A stretch of DNA of 64,000 nt from CAZLGM01 sp964623625 (GTDB lineage Bacteria; Desulfobacterota; Desulfobulbia; Desulfobulbales; Desulfocapsaceae). Position 1 is the stretch's first letter. The number at the start of each line of letters is the position of its first letter. The notes beneath the pieces were generated by a model. The model searched no databases. It had not been told where the DNA came from and saw nothing but the letters and a program-made list of their open reading frames with translations. The stretch is taken from the NCBI GenBank assembly GCA_964623625.1, contig CAZUUJ010000007.1, positions 1-64,000 of the forward strand, in the 5' to 3' direction. Shown one piece after another: positions 16,399 to 25,720 of this stretch. Both the position numbers and the translations under genes were made by a program.

Positions 16399-17271
16399 AT
16401 GTTATTGTCTGTTATCGTTTCCCTGTATAATGCAGAAAGAACTATTGTTGATTTACTTGATTCTCTTAAAGCGCAAGTTATCAATCATAAATGTGAAATA
16501 ATTATAATCGATGATTGTTCAACAGATAACACTGTTCATATAATAAAAAAATGTGGTTTTACGGTTCAAAGTTTATCACAAAATAGAGGACCCGCAGTTT
16601 GTAGAAATATTGGAGCAGCAATGGCCAATGGAGAAGTCTTGGTTTTTACAGATAGCGACTGTAGAGTCTCGAATGATTGGCTGGATAAGATTCAACTACA
16701 ATTTCAGGATAAGAGAATTCATGCAGTAATGGGGAGAATGAAAATACTTGAATCCACCTATTTAGGAGATGCAATTTCTGCATTAGGTTTTCCTGCCGGG
16801 GGATCAATTGGGTTTGATAAAATTTGGAAGGTAGATGAAAAAGGATACACTGACAGTTTGAGTACATGCAATTGTGCGATTAGAAAAGGTATTTTTTATA
16901 AGGTTGGTGGTTTTGATGAAACTTTTCCATTTCCGGGAGGCGAGGATTCGCTATTAGCATTTGCTCTGCGAAAGCAGCAATATACAATACGATATTGTCC
17001 TGACATTGTTGTTTATCATGCAGCTAGAACAAGGTTGAGTGATTTTATCAAATGGCAATATAGAAGAGGTATCAGTAGTTATATATTCTCGAAAAAAATC
17101 AATAACAAAGGTGGTTTTATAAGACTCCGTCTATGGTCTATTAAAAATGTTATTCAAAATAATAAAACAAGTAAAAAATTACCTGCAATCATTTTCTTAC
17201 TTGTTTTGGGTTATATGACACAGTTGATAGGGTATTTAAGGGCTGGAACAATATTCGAAAGCAATAAATAA
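16399..17271 (+). CDS. GT2 glycosyltransferase
   Basis: A 290-residue GT-A enzyme. It has LSVIVSLYNAERTI at the start, IIDDCSTDNT near residue 35, the metal-binding FTDSDCRVSNDWLDK (near 78), and GGFDETFPFPGGEDSLLA (near 175) with the acceptor/catalytic ED pair. A C-terminal hydrophobic segment (about 260-280) suggests membrane association. Base composition is clearly more AT-rich than in the glmM operon, marking the start of a region with different history. Spacing to the radical SAM gene downstream is only 13 bases. Donor and acceptor cannot be predicted. Confidence 0.85.
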   Translation: MLLSVIVSLYNAERTIVDLLDSLKAQVINHKCEIIIIDDCSTDNTVHIIKKCGFTVQSLSQNRGPAVCRNIGAAMANGEVLVFTDSDCRVSNDWLDKIQLQFQDKRIHAVMGRMKILESTYLGDAISALGFPAGGSIGFDKIWKVDEKGYTDSLSTCNCAIRKGIFYKVGGFDETFPFPGGEDSLLAFALRKQQYTIRYCPDIVVYHAARTRLSDFIKWQYRRGISSYIFSKKINNKGGFIRLRLWSIKNVIQNNKTSKKLPAIIFLLVLGYMTQLIGYLRAGTIFESNK

Positions 17272-17284
17272 GTGTGCAGTTTTT

Positions 17285-18709
17285 ATGCGAGTGTTAATTA
17301 TTAATCCTCCATGGCCGGGTAAAGGGTACGGAACACGTTCACAAAATCGTATCATAAAACACAGATCTGATAAATTCCTACAATATCCACTTTTCCTCGG
17401 ATACAGCGCTGCATTTTTAAAAGATGCTGGTCATGATGTTCATTATATTGACTCTGTTATACAAGATCTTGATTTGGAGAGAACTTTGTTGGAAGTTAAG
17501 ACAAAAGAGCCACAAGTTATCTTCATGGAGACAACAACACCTTCATTTGAGGCTGATATTAAAAATATTACAGCCCTAAAAGATGTCACAGGAGCGACGA
17601 TAATTGTCTGTGGTCCTCATGCAACTTATTTTCATAAAGAAATCCTTCATCAATGTGAGGCGATTGACGTTGTTATACGACACGAGTTTGACACCAAGAT
17701 CGGGCAGGTTGTTTCTGGGTTGGAGGAATTATCAGGAATTGAAGGTATTACTTATCGTGATGGAAATACTATTGTTGATAATGGTGATGGAAAGTATCAA
17801 ACGGACCTTGATAAAGTCCCTTTTCCGGATCGAGAAACAGTTCCTTGGCATTGGTATGTGGAAGCCTGGTATACACGGCAACCATTTATGAATATGATGA
17901 CTTCTCGTGGTTGTCCATTTCACTGTGCATTCTGTTTATGGCCTCAGACGATGTATGGTCATAAACAGCGGTTCCGTGGTCTTGATAATGTTTTTGCGGA
18001 ACTACACTTTTTAGTAGATTATTATGGCGTGCGGGAAATCAACATTGATGATGGTACATTTACGACTAATAAAAAAAGGGTCATCGAGTTTTGTCATAGA
18101 CTGCGTGATGAAAAAATTGACATTATCTGGACCTGCAATGGGCGGGCGGATACAGTCGATGATGAAATGCTGCGGGAGATGAAAAAGAGCGGTTGTAAAA
18201 TGATACGAGTTGGTGTGGAAAGCGGCTCTCAGGAAGTGTTGGATAAGATCAAAAAAGGATTAACATTGAGGCAGATCGAGGAGGGTATACAACGAATAAA
18301 AAAACACGGCATTCAGGCGTTAGGTGGGTTCATGTTCGGATTTCCATATGATAGTCGTCGCACTGTTGAACAGACAATCGCCTTTGCAAAAAAATTATCG
18401 CCAGATCAGGTTCAATTCTCCATTAATATGAGCTATCCTGGCACCTCTTTATATGAGTACGCTAAAGAGAATAATTTGTTGGAAGCGATAAGTTTTAAGG
18501 AGTTTGATATGACCCACGGGCCGGTAGTAAAAACAGTGGATATGAGCCGGAGTGAACTGCAAGACATTTTGGCACGGGCTTATAAGGAGTTTTACTTTCG
18601 GCCTGCCTATATTCTACAAACTGTGGGCCATCTTACTCATAGAGATGAATGGAGTAGAGTTTTACGGTCGCTAAAAAGCCTTTTAAAGACTATTCGGTTA
18701 CATAACTGA
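17285..18709 (+). CDS. B12-binding-domain radical SAM enzyme
   Basis: 474 residues. The N-terminal 150 residues form a cobalamin-binding-type fold (VLIINPPWPG, PLFLGYSAAFLKDAGH, ETTTPSF, CGPHATYF). The radical SAM barrel follows, with Cys210, Cys214 and Cys217 in SRGCPFHCAFC for the 4Fe-4S cluster. The DxHxxG base-off motif is not seen, as in many members. Such enzymes do C-methylation or other radical chemistry, often on lipids and antibiotics. Sitting between glycosyltransferases, it may modify a sugar or lipid carrier. That part is inference. Possibly co-transcribed with the GT2 upstream. Confidence 0.85.
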   Translation: MRVLIINPPWPGKGYGTRSQNRIIKHRSDKFLQYPLFLGYSAAFLKDAGHDVHYIDSVIQDLDLERTLLEVKTKEPQVIFMETTTPSFEADIKNITALKDVTGATIIVCGPHATYFHKEILHQCEAIDVVIRHEFDTKIGQVVSGLEELSGIEGITYRDGNTIVDNGDGKYQTDLDKVPFPDRETVPWHWYVEAWYTRQPFMNMMTSRGCPFHCAFCLWPQTMYGHKQRFRGLDNVFAELHFLVDYYGVREINIDDGTFTTNKKRVIEFCHRLRDEKIDIIWTCNGRADTVDDEMLREMKKSGCKMIRVGVESGSQEVLDKIKKGLTLRQIEEGIQRIKKHGIQALGGFMFGFPYDSRRTVEQTIAFAKKLSPDQVQFSINMSYPGTSLYEYAKENNLLEAISFKEFDMTHGPVVKTVDMSRSELQDILARAYKEFYFRPAYILQTVGHLTHRDEWSRVLRSLKSLLKTIRLHN

Positions 18710-19027
18710 AGGGATAAAAGAAAAAGAGTAGTATTTTGCCCAGGGTCGTGAATAATCAAATTATTCTGACATATAGAGAAGCCTACATACTGAAAACGTA
18801 TTAATTAATGATGAGTTTCAATCTAAACCGTGCTTTTTCTGAATCTATCAGTTCATGATGGTTGGCTAGATGAAAGGGAGATAAATACTGCAGAGTGTCT
18901 TTTAGTTTATTAGGTATTTTGCTATGAACCAATTTGTTTATATGAGCATATATGTAATTCTTAGCAAGGGGTTGTTGGCAGAACAGAGCCTAGAGTAAAA
19001 GGTTGTTTTAAGAAGACCGGGTAATTA
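18710..19027. other. 318-base AT-rich intergenic region, nothing recognised
   Basis: Lies between two plus-strand genes of the glycan cluster. No open frame of note, no hairpin with a T-run and no repeat found elsewhere in the window. Possibly a remnant between separately acquired pieces, and the likely promoter region of the following glycosyltransferase. Confidence 0.5.
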
Positions 19028-20146
19028 ATGAAGAATATAGGGATATTTACCCATGATCTTTACCCTTTTAAGCCTTGGGGACAAGGCCGATATGTGCATG
19101 ATTTGGTTAAAAACCTAAGGCTTCTCAGTAAGAGGAAGATTTTTGTTTTTTCACCAACCGAAAGTGTTGCCGATGACTTTCATATCACTATCTTCCCCGG
19201 TTCTCATTCCAGTTTTGGCAAGAATATCTCTTTTTCTATTAAGCTTAATTTCATAATCGAGCGATTAATCAAGAAATACAACTTGGGGCTTTGCCATTTC
19301 CAGGGGGGACCTGGTGGGCTATTCCTGTTGAAAAAGCTTACTGTTCCAGTTTTTTATACTGTCCACCATACATTCTTCCAGCAATCATCATTTATTCAAT
19401 CTCAAAGATGGAAAAAGTTGTTCTTTTTTCTTGAAAACTACAGTTATCATTTATCTGATGCCTTACTCAGTGTTTCACCATCAACACATAAATATCTTGT
19501 GGATCAATATGGACTTGATCGAAGTAAGTGTAGAGTAATTCCAGCTGGAGTAGAAATTGCTACTTTTTATCCTGTTGTTCAGAAAGCGGTTGACAACAGC
19601 ATCCTTTTTTTAGGACGTCTTGAAAAAAGAAAAGGGATAGACCTGTTAATAAAGGCAATTCCTGTTGTGAAACAGAAGATACCGAAGGTCCAATTATTTG
19701 TTGTAGGAAAAGGCAGATTGGAGAGGCAATTAAGAAGATATGTGAACTTCGAAGGTCTCAATGATAATGTTCGATTTCTTGGAACTATTGATGAATGTGA
19801 AGTAGTACGGTGGTATAGCCGAGTTTCGATTGTCGTGATTCCATCTATATTTGAAGGTTTTGGGTTAACTGCTGTTGAGGCTATGGCATGTGGAACTCCA
19901 GTAATTGCGACGGCTGTTGACGGTTTGAAAGATATAATTGAGAATAATGTCAATGGAAAATTAGTTGCCTCCAATGATATTGAGATATTGTCTTGTTCCA
20001 TAATTGATTTGCTGACCGATACTTCTTTGTGTGAGAAATTGGCCAACAATGGCTTGGAGATGGTGGGCAGAAAGTACAATTGGGATTCTATCGCAAGACA
20101 GATATTGGCTGAATATCAAGAGCAGATTGAACAGCAACTCATTTAA
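19028..20146 (+). CDS. GT4 (GT-B fold) glycosyltransferase
   Basis: A 372-residue retaining glycosyltransferase. The N-terminal domain opens with FTHDLYPFKPWGQGRYVHDL, in which GQGRY is the acceptor-side glycine loop. The C-terminal Glycos_transf_1 domain contains VIPAGVEIATFYP, LFLGRLEKRKGIDLL and PSIFEGFGLTAVEAMACGTPV, which has the EX7E donor-binding pair. Cytoplasmic, with no membrane helix. It converges on the minus-strand glycosyltransferase at 20202, with only 55 bases between and no obvious terminator. It probably adds a hexose to the polysaccharide made by this cluster. The sugar is unknown. Confidence 0.87.
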   Translation: MKNIGIFTHDLYPFKPWGQGRYVHDLVKNLRLLSKRKIFVFSPTESVADDFHITIFPGSHSSFGKNISFSIKLNFIIERLIKKYNLGLCHFQGGPGGLFLLKKLTVPVFYTVHHTFFQQSSFIQSQRWKKLFFFLENYSYHLSDALLSVSPSTHKYLVDQYGLDRSKCRVIPAGVEIATFYPVVQKAVDNSILFLGRLEKRKGIDLLIKAIPVVKQKIPKVQLFVVGKGRLERQLRRYVNFEGLNDNVRFLGTIDECEVVRWYSRVSIVVIPSIFEGFGLTAVEAMACGTPVIATAVDGLKDIIENNVNGKLVASNDIEILSCSIIDLLTDTSLCEKLANNGLEMVGRKYNWDSIARQILAEYQEQIEQQLI

Positions 20147-20201
20147 ATAGAAGGAGTACGTGTTTCTTTAGGGAAGCATCTCTATCCTGGCGATGCTGCA
20201 A

Positions 20202-21539
20202 TTATTGGTCTATAAAGTGTTTTCTTATGATTGAGTAAAAATCCATGGTGCTTTCTTGCCAACTGTTCCAATTGAAAACACAATTTTTCAATAACTTCTT
20301 GTTTCCACTGTCACTATTTTCAACTGTACTTAGTATATTAACAAGATCATTGGATGAGTCGAGGGAAAAGTACAGGCAGTTGTCGCCACCAATCTCACGA
20401 AAAATTGGGATATCACTCGCCAGGACCGGGCAGTTATTGAGCAAAGCTTCCACAAGAGGGAGACCAAATCCTTCTACTATCGACGGGAGTATTAATGCCT
20501 TTGAGTGTGCATAGCAAAAAGAAAGCTCCGTATCATCTAAATCATCAAACCAGATAAGTTTTTTTTCATAGTAAGGATGGGTACGTATTTGCTTTATAAC
20601 AGCCGTTGAGTTCCAGCCATATTTTCCTGCTATACAAAGGCGAATATCAGGGTTAGTCTTCCATATTTCATCAAAAGCATTGAGGAGGAAGACATGATTT
20701 TTTCTGGGTTCTATGGTGCCCACACAGAGATATACTGCTTCGAATGGATTGTAAAAAGCTTGGAGAGTTTGTCGAAGTTTTTTAGATGGGTCAATTAAAT
20801 CAAGGTCAGCTCCTAAATGAAAATATTTTGTAGTAGGTCTTGGAAGAATTTTGTTATTTGTCAGATAGGAATTTACATTTGCCAGAGTGGTTTTAGAATT
20901 TGTGATAATTATGCTGGATTGAGATAAGATTAATGGCAGTAGCTTTGTAAATAAGAAAGAATTTTTGCTGCAATACTCACTATGGGACAAGGGGATTAAA
21001 TCATGAATAATGATTGCCAACCGACATTGTCTGCTATTGAGCTCTTTGAGTGCATGTTTGTAATGAAAATTCCACCACGAAGCACCTGGGATGATGAATA
21101 TCTCATCTTTTTGGGGGTACCAGCGGTTACGGGGGGGGATAAAGCTCGTATAAATTAGTGATAATCCAACTGCTGGTAGTGATAAGGCAAGCAAAGGCAA
21201 TAAAAAAAGCCAGTAAAAGAGTTTTATGCGGTTGTTCGAATTACTATGGAGCCAAGGTATGGGGAAAACTGCTTTTAAAAGCTGTCTGACATGCCAGAAT
21301 TGATGTAGATATTGGCGAATTGAATGAAGGTAACCAACGCTTTTTCTTAGATCTGATAATTTGCACCCAGGAACTTTTATAAAACCATAAAATCTGTCAA
21401 AACAAACAGCTTGGCAACAGATACCAAGTTTCTTTTGATTTAGGATTCCCTTATCGATTAAGTTTCTTACCACACGTTGGATGCCAGTATTTTTGTCATC
21501 TTTGATAGTATCAGTGCAATCGATATAAATAGGTATCAT
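20202..21539 (-). CDS. GT4 glycosyltransferase, mannosyltransferase-like
   Basis: 445 residues. It starts IYIDCTDTIKDDKNTGIQRVVRNL, a pattern seen in GT4 enzymes of O-antigen clusters. The C-terminal half has LCVGTIEPRKNHVFLLNAF, IWFDDLDDTELSFCYAHSKALILPS and EGFGLPLVEALLNNCPVLAS (EX7E). A hydrophobic stretch near residues 105-130 (WLFLLPLLALSLPAVGLSLIYTSF) may be a membrane-associating hairpin, uncommon in GT4. Last gene of the minus-strand run that contains the Wzm/Wzt exporter. It probably elongates the exported glycan. Confidence 0.85.
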   Translation of the reverse strand: MIPIYIDCTDTIKDDKNTGIQRVVRNLIDKGILNQKKLGICCQAVCFDRFYGFIKVPGCKLSDLRKSVGYLHSIRQYLHQFWHVRQLLKAVFPIPWLHSNSNNRIKLFYWLFLLPLLALSLPAVGLSLIYTSFIPPRNRWYPQKDEIFIIPGASWWNFHYKHALKELNSRQCRLAIIIHDLIPLSHSEYCSKNSFLFTKLLPLILSQSSIIITNSKTTLANVNSYLTNNKILPRPTTKYFHLGADLDLIDPSKKLRQTLQAFYNPFEAVYLCVGTIEPRKNHVFLLNAFDEIWKTNPDIRLCIAGKYGWNSTAVIKQIRTHPYYEKKLIWFDDLDDTELSFCYAHSKALILPSIVEGFGLPLVEALLNNCPVLASDIPIFREIGGDNCLYFSLDSSNDLVNILSTVENSDSGNKKLLKNCVFNWNSWQESTMDFYSIIRKHFIDQ

Positions 21540-21606
21540 AACTATATCGTCATGCTTCGTTTGCTACTCGGCAAAACAGTGATCTTGTCCATTTCCTTAC
21601 ATTACA

Positions 21607-22395
21607 TCAGTCGAGTTCATGCGTGCTTCTCTTAACAGCAAAAACATAATAATCTAGCGGCTTGTTGAGGAGTTGGACAACTTCTTCTAATAATTTCTCA
21701 ATGGCAATAATGCGTTCGAGTATAAACATCGTCAAGCGAAATAAGGGCAGGAAACAGTACTTAAAAGGGCCAAGATTTTTTTTTCTTCTCTCAAGTCGTT
21801 GACGGTATTCAACAGCTTTCTGAGGCTCCAAAGCTGAAGCTGTAAGAAGAGTTTTTTTTTGCTCAATGGCACCGCTTTTTTTCACCTTGAACCCATTTGT
21901 TTCTAATAAGTGCATGACTATTTCTTTGCTGTAAAGACGTTGGTGTGTTTCATCCATATAGAGAGGGCCGAGGTGAGCTTGTATGGATTTTGGGTTGTGA
22001 GTGGCAAAGACAACTTCCGTTCCATCAGGACAACGCCTTCCCATAATTTCGAACAACTCATTAATTTTTGCAGGAGGCAAATGTTCCAGAAAACCATAAC
22101 AAAATAGGCCATTGTAATCAGCAGTTGATTCTTCTAGAAAATTAAGAACATCCATGTGGTAAAAAGAAAAGCCTGCTTCTTCGACCCTTTTTTGACTTTT
22201 CTGACTTGTATCCACTCCAATAGGATTATGTCCATGCTGCTTAAGAGCTTCCAGCACTTCTCCACGTCCGCAGGCAAGATCCACAACGGTGCGGCCAGGA
22301 GTAAAATATTCGATGAGCGGTTCCAGATAATCTCTTACTTTGTTATGAGAAGGGTAGACTTTGTCAGTATAGTTCCAGTAATCTTGATCAGACAT
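21607..22395 (-). CDS. SAM-dependent class I methyltransferase with C-terminal helical tail
   Basis: Start chosen at the ATG at 22395 (MSDQDYWNYTDKVYPS) because GGAG lies 7 bases upstream and the gene overlaps the previous stop by 8 bases. Length 262. Motif I VVDLACGRGEVLEAL is followed by IGVDTSQKS and a YGFLEHLPP motif. The last 70 residues are basic and probably coiled (RMTMFILERIIAIEKLLEEVV-like segment). In ABC-dependent O-antigen systems, a methyltransferase with a coiled tail can cap the chain end. Position next to another methyltransferase and Wzt makes this plausible. Confidence 0.85.
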   Translation of the reverse strand: MSDQDYWNYTDKVYPSHNKVRDYLEPLIEYFTPGRTVVDLACGRGEVLEALKQHGHNPIGVDTSQKSQKRVEEAGFSFYHMDVLNFLEESTADYNGLFCYGFLEHLPPAKINELFEIMGRRCPDGTEVVFATHNPKSIQAHLGPLYMDETHQRLYSKEIVMHLLETNGFKVKKSGAIEQKKTLLTASALEPQKAVEYRQRLERRKKNLGPFKYCFLPLFRLTMFILERIIAIEKLLEEVVQLLNKPLDYYVFAVKRSTHELD

Positions 22396-23593
22396 ATTCG
22401 CACTCCATGTGTTGCAGGCAGGCCCCGAAAATTCTAGGATCATCTCTGACAGCATAGATATGCCGCGAGGCGAGTTGTATTGTCATGGGCTGAGATGTTG
22501 CAGGCCATTGTATTGTACAATAATACGATTTCGAATCACTGCTCAACTCTATTCGAAAACCTTTTGAACGGGTCTTGAGTAGGATATCTGGAGTCATATT
22601 CTGACGGCTAAATTGCATTCGAATTCTCATCGGTTTTTCGGACCAAGCCTTAAGTGAAAAAAAAGGGGTCGACCATCTATGGGATGGATTCAGGTGCAAT
22701 ACAGGAACATACCATCCTTCATGAAATAAGAAGGGGTGATCCAAAGAAATCGAGTCGCTAGGAGCAAGCCTGAAGCTTTCATTCAAAATATCTTGGCTAT
22801 GACCCGCTATCCCAGTCAGATCGCTGTTAGTATAGACTCGTAGAAAGGGCCAACAAGCCAAGTGGCAAAGAAATCGAACAATAATTCGTCTGAATCGGGC
22901 TTGTTCTATAGTGTTAAGTATACGTTCTAGTCCAAAATACCTGATATCACAGGCCAACCCGACATCAGTCATTACATTTTTTAAATCGTCACCGGTCAGC
23001 TCGTTGATATGCATTTTCTGTTCAAATGGACAACGGCCTTCTCGTTGTATCCGGGCTCTCCCACAAAAAAGAGATAACCATCGGACAGTTTTGTATGCAA
23101 CGGTATAGAAGTAACGATTGGGAGAAGTATGGAAGATCAGGCGGCCATCTGGTTTTAGATGCTCTTTAATAGAACCCAGTAAACTCTGCAATTCCGATGA
23201 GTGGAGATGCTCGAAAACATCCAAGGCGAAGATTACGTCAAACTTTCGTTTCTCAAGTTTATGTGACGCAATATCCCCGATCAAAAAATGACAGCGCCCT
23301 GCCCATGGCTTTCCTTTAATTCTCTGTTTTGAGTGCGAAATGGCATCAGGGCTGTAGTCAATTCCTAGAGCTTGGCAACCTAACTTCGCTGCTTCTGAAA
23401 CTATCTCCCCTCTTCCACACCCAACATCCAACACATCTTCGGTCCCTTTCAACTTGGCCATGTTGAATGCATCAAGTAACCTTCTGGTCAGAGCACCTGA
23501 CTCAAGGCTCTGAGCTTCTTGCTCACCACCGCAAACATGACGGTAATAATCTTCGTTGTATAATGAACTAATTTCTTTGGAATACCTATTCAT
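22388..23593 (-). CDS. Methyltransferase with C-terminal beta-rich domain
   Basis: 401 residues. The N-terminal class I SAM domain has VLDVGCGRGEIVSEAAKLG near residue 54, LGIDYSPDAI and FALDVFEHLHSSELQSLL. It is followed by about 130 residues (from about 265) rich in aromatic and beta-strand patterns (LFHEGWYVPVLH, HRWSTPFFSLKAW) that I do not recognise. This tail could bind glycan. It overlaps Wzt upstream and the next methyltransferase by 8 bases each, so the three are translated together. Glycan methylation or chain termination is the best guess. Confidence 0.82.
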   Translation of the reverse strand: MNRYSKEISSLYNEDYYRHVCGGEQEAQSLESGALTRRLLDAFNMAKLKGTEDVLDVGCGRGEIVSEAAKLGCQALGIDYSPDAISHSKQRIKGKPWAGRCHFLIGDIASHKLEKRKFDVIFALDVFEHLHSSELQSLLGSIKEHLKPDGRLIFHTSPNRYFYTVAYKTVRWLSLFCGRARIQREGRCPFEQKMHINELTGDDLKNVMTDVGLACDIRYFGLERILNTIEQARFRRIIVRFLCHLACWPFLRVYTNSDLTGIAGHSQDILNESFRLAPSDSISLDHPFLFHEGWYVPVLHLNPSHRWSTPFFSLKAWSEKPMRIRMQFSRQNMTPDILLKTRSKGFRIELSSDSKSYYCTIQWPATSQPMTIQLASRHIYAVRDDPRIFGACLQHMECEYV

Positions 23594-24812
23594 GAGTCAC
23601 TACTGTAGCAAACAAGTTCCCCATACCAAATTCCCCCAACCTACCAGTTAAGGTAACTTCCTCAAAAGAATCTAATGCACATAAACATGTAACATGGTTG
23701 CTCTCAAGCTGATTACAAGAAGCCGAAATGAAATACTTGCCACTACTGAGATTCAAGTGGAGCAGGAAAGAAACCTCCTGTTGCGCGCCTGCTTTCCAGT
23801 GGTAAATCGCCTTGGGATTAGACGCAGTATTGTATCCATATACCGTCACGGCGTTATGATTCTGAACCAATATCCCTAAAGATCCGTACTTTATTTCTTT
23901 ATCGACAACGAAATTTAACCTAATCTCGCAACGCTCGCCGGGCTGAAAGATGGAGCGGCATTGGCCCTTTTCATCCAGTAACTTGGTTTTAATAAATCGC
24001 GCCTTTCCTGTACCAATTCTGGAACTCATTCCATTTGTTTCTTCTTCGTTCAGTTCGGCAGAATAATATTCTTGTGGAACGCTCATAAGTTGGTTGTATT
24101 TCCAAAAAGCCTTTCCGGGGTTGCCCTCAAAATATTTCCGACCTTTGTGTAGAATAATTACTCTCTGGCATAATGATGTAATGGTTACCATACTGTGGGA
24201 TACTAGAAGAATTGTCAATCCTCTCTCCTGTAACTCTTTGATACGGCTGAAACATTTATGCTGAAAATTCTCATCACCAACAGCAAGTACTTCATCAAAA
24301 ATCAGAATATCTGCATCAACATGGACGGCAATGCTAAAAGCCAAACGGACCAACATGCCTGATGAATATGTTTTAACTGCTTGATCGATAAAATCTCCAA
24401 TATCGGCAAAGGCCGCGATGTCATGAAATTTATCCTTGATCTCATCACGGCTCATTCCGAGAGCAAATCCATAAATAAAAACATTTTCTCGCCCTGTGAA
24501 ATCAGGATTAAAGCCACTACCGAGTTCAAGAAGTGTGATAATTTTTCCACGAACGCGTATATTGCCTGCGGTTGGTGTTTTTATATTTGAAATAAGTTCG
24601 AGCAGGGTGCTTTTCCCGGCTCCGTTATGCCCAATGATTCCAAAGGTTTCCCCTTTTTTTACATCAAATGAAATATCTTTGAGAGCGAAGAAGTCAGTAT
24701 AATATTGTCTTTTCTTTCCCCAAAATAACTGTTTCAGTCTGTCAGCTATGCAGTTGAATATCTTGTAGCGTTTTGAAACATTGTCAATTGAGATATCTAT
24801 TTGATTCGTCAT
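23586..24812 (-). CDS. wzt: ABC-transporter ATPase for polysaccharide export with Wzt C-terminal domain
   Basis: Start set at the ATG at 24812 (MTNQID), which overlaps the wzm stop as ATGA. Longer in-frame starts would lie inside wzm. 408 residues. Walker A GHNGAGKS is at 61-68, ABC signature SSGMLVRLAFS near 153, and Walker B ADILIFDEVLAVGD. From about residue 265, a beta-sandwich-like Wzt_C domain (RCEIRLNFVVDKEIKYGSL) should recognise the modified non-reducing end of the glycan, as in O9a export. Together with wzm it moves undecaprenyl-linked glycan across the inner membrane. Confidence 0.92.
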   Translation of the reverse strand: MTNQIDISIDNVSKRYKIFNCIADRLKQLFWGKKRQYYTDFFALKDISFDVKKGETFGIIGHNGAGKSTLLELISNIKTPTAGNIRVRGKIITLLELGSGFNPDFTGRENVFIYGFALGMSRDEIKDKFHDIAAFADIGDFIDQAVKTYSSGMLVRLAFSIAVHVDADILIFDEVLAVGDENFQHKCFSRIKELQERGLTILLVSHSMVTITSLCQRVIILHKGRKYFEGNPGKAFWKYNQLMSVPQEYYSAELNEEETNGMSSRIGTGKARFIKTKLLDEKGQCRSIFQPGERCEIRLNFVVDKEIKYGSLGILVQNHNAVTVYGYNTASNPKAIYHWKAGAQQEVSFLLHLNLSSGKYFISASCNQLESNHVTCLCALDSFEEVTLTGRLGEFGMGNLFATVVTHE

Positions 24813-25597
24813 AATACGTCTGCATAAACTTTTTTGCTGAATATGAAAAGGTAATAGCCGATGACACATATACATGCTGAGATAAGCAGGGTCACAGACC
24901 ACGTTCCCCAAGGGAACGCTTTGCCGAATAAAATCACATTTCTGGCGTCCTGAACGATGATTGTGAGTAAGTTCAGTTTGAAATAGGCCCTCAATGATGC
25001 CGGTATTGCTTCAATCGGATAGATTATTGGTGTTAAAAAAAATAAGATTTGAACGAGGAATGGCATTATGTGAGTCAGATCTCTGAATACGGCGCCTAGA
25101 CATGATATACACCATGAAATACCCAAACTTAATAATAGAAGCGGGAGCAAAATAACCGGTAGAAGAAAGAAGTGGAAGGAGGGTATTATTCCCCAAGCGA
25201 GCATTCCTAGCAGTAAGATACCAAGAGAAACAAAAAAATGTATCAGGGCAGATCCAACAACACTTATCGGAAGAATTTCTATGGGAAATACAACCTTTTT
25301 GACATAGTTGCGGTGTGTTACGAGTAACAGGGGGGACCTCGTCAGACATTCTGCGAACAGATTAAAAACGATCATTCCGCAAAAAAGAATAAGTATATAA
25401 GGATAACTCTCTGGCCCAGCCTGAAAATTCCATCTCGGTTGTAAAATGATTTGGAAAATAAAAAGATAAATCCCCAGCATCAAAATTGGATGGATTAGCC
25501 ACCAGAAAATACCAAGATAAGATCCTTTATAACGGATTTTAATTTCAATCAGAGTGAACTCAAATATGAGCTTCCGATTCTTCCACAAATTCATCAT
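24809..25597 (-). CDS. wzm: ABC-2 type polysaccharide export permease
   Basis: A 262-residue integral membrane protein with six predicted helices. The start LIFEFTLIEIKIRYKGSYLG and the conserved WWLIHPILML are hallmarks of Wzm/KpsM/TagG permeases. Its partner ATPase follows with an ATGA overlap. Two adjacent ATGs (25597 and 25594) are possible starts, with AGGA just upstream. It forms the transmembrane channel for the undecaprenyl-linked polysaccharide. It could also be a capsule exporter, but the Wzt_C domain of the ATPase favours an O-antigen type. Confidence 0.92.
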   Translation of the reverse strand: MMNLWKNRKLIFEFTLIEIKIRYKGSYLGIFWWLIHPILMLGIYLFIFQIILQPRWNFQAGPESYPYILILFCGMIVFNLFAECLTRSPLLLVTHRNYVKKVVFPIEILPISVVGSALIHFFVSLGILLLGMLAWGIIPSFHFFLLPVILLPLLLLSLGISWCISCLGAVFRDLTHIMPFLVQILFFLTPIIYPIEAIPASLRAYFKLNLLTIIVQDARNVILFGKAFPWGTWSVTLLISACICVIGYYLFIFSKKVYADVL

Positions 25598-25720
25598 GTC
25601 CTGCTCGCATTGCGTGAATTAAAGTAGTACGGCTGAAACAATAAACGATGCGGTATTCTTTCTTTTTCAACCAATTTAGGAAAACCCAAGTTTTCATTCG
25701 GGTTTCAACGGTATTGGGCT

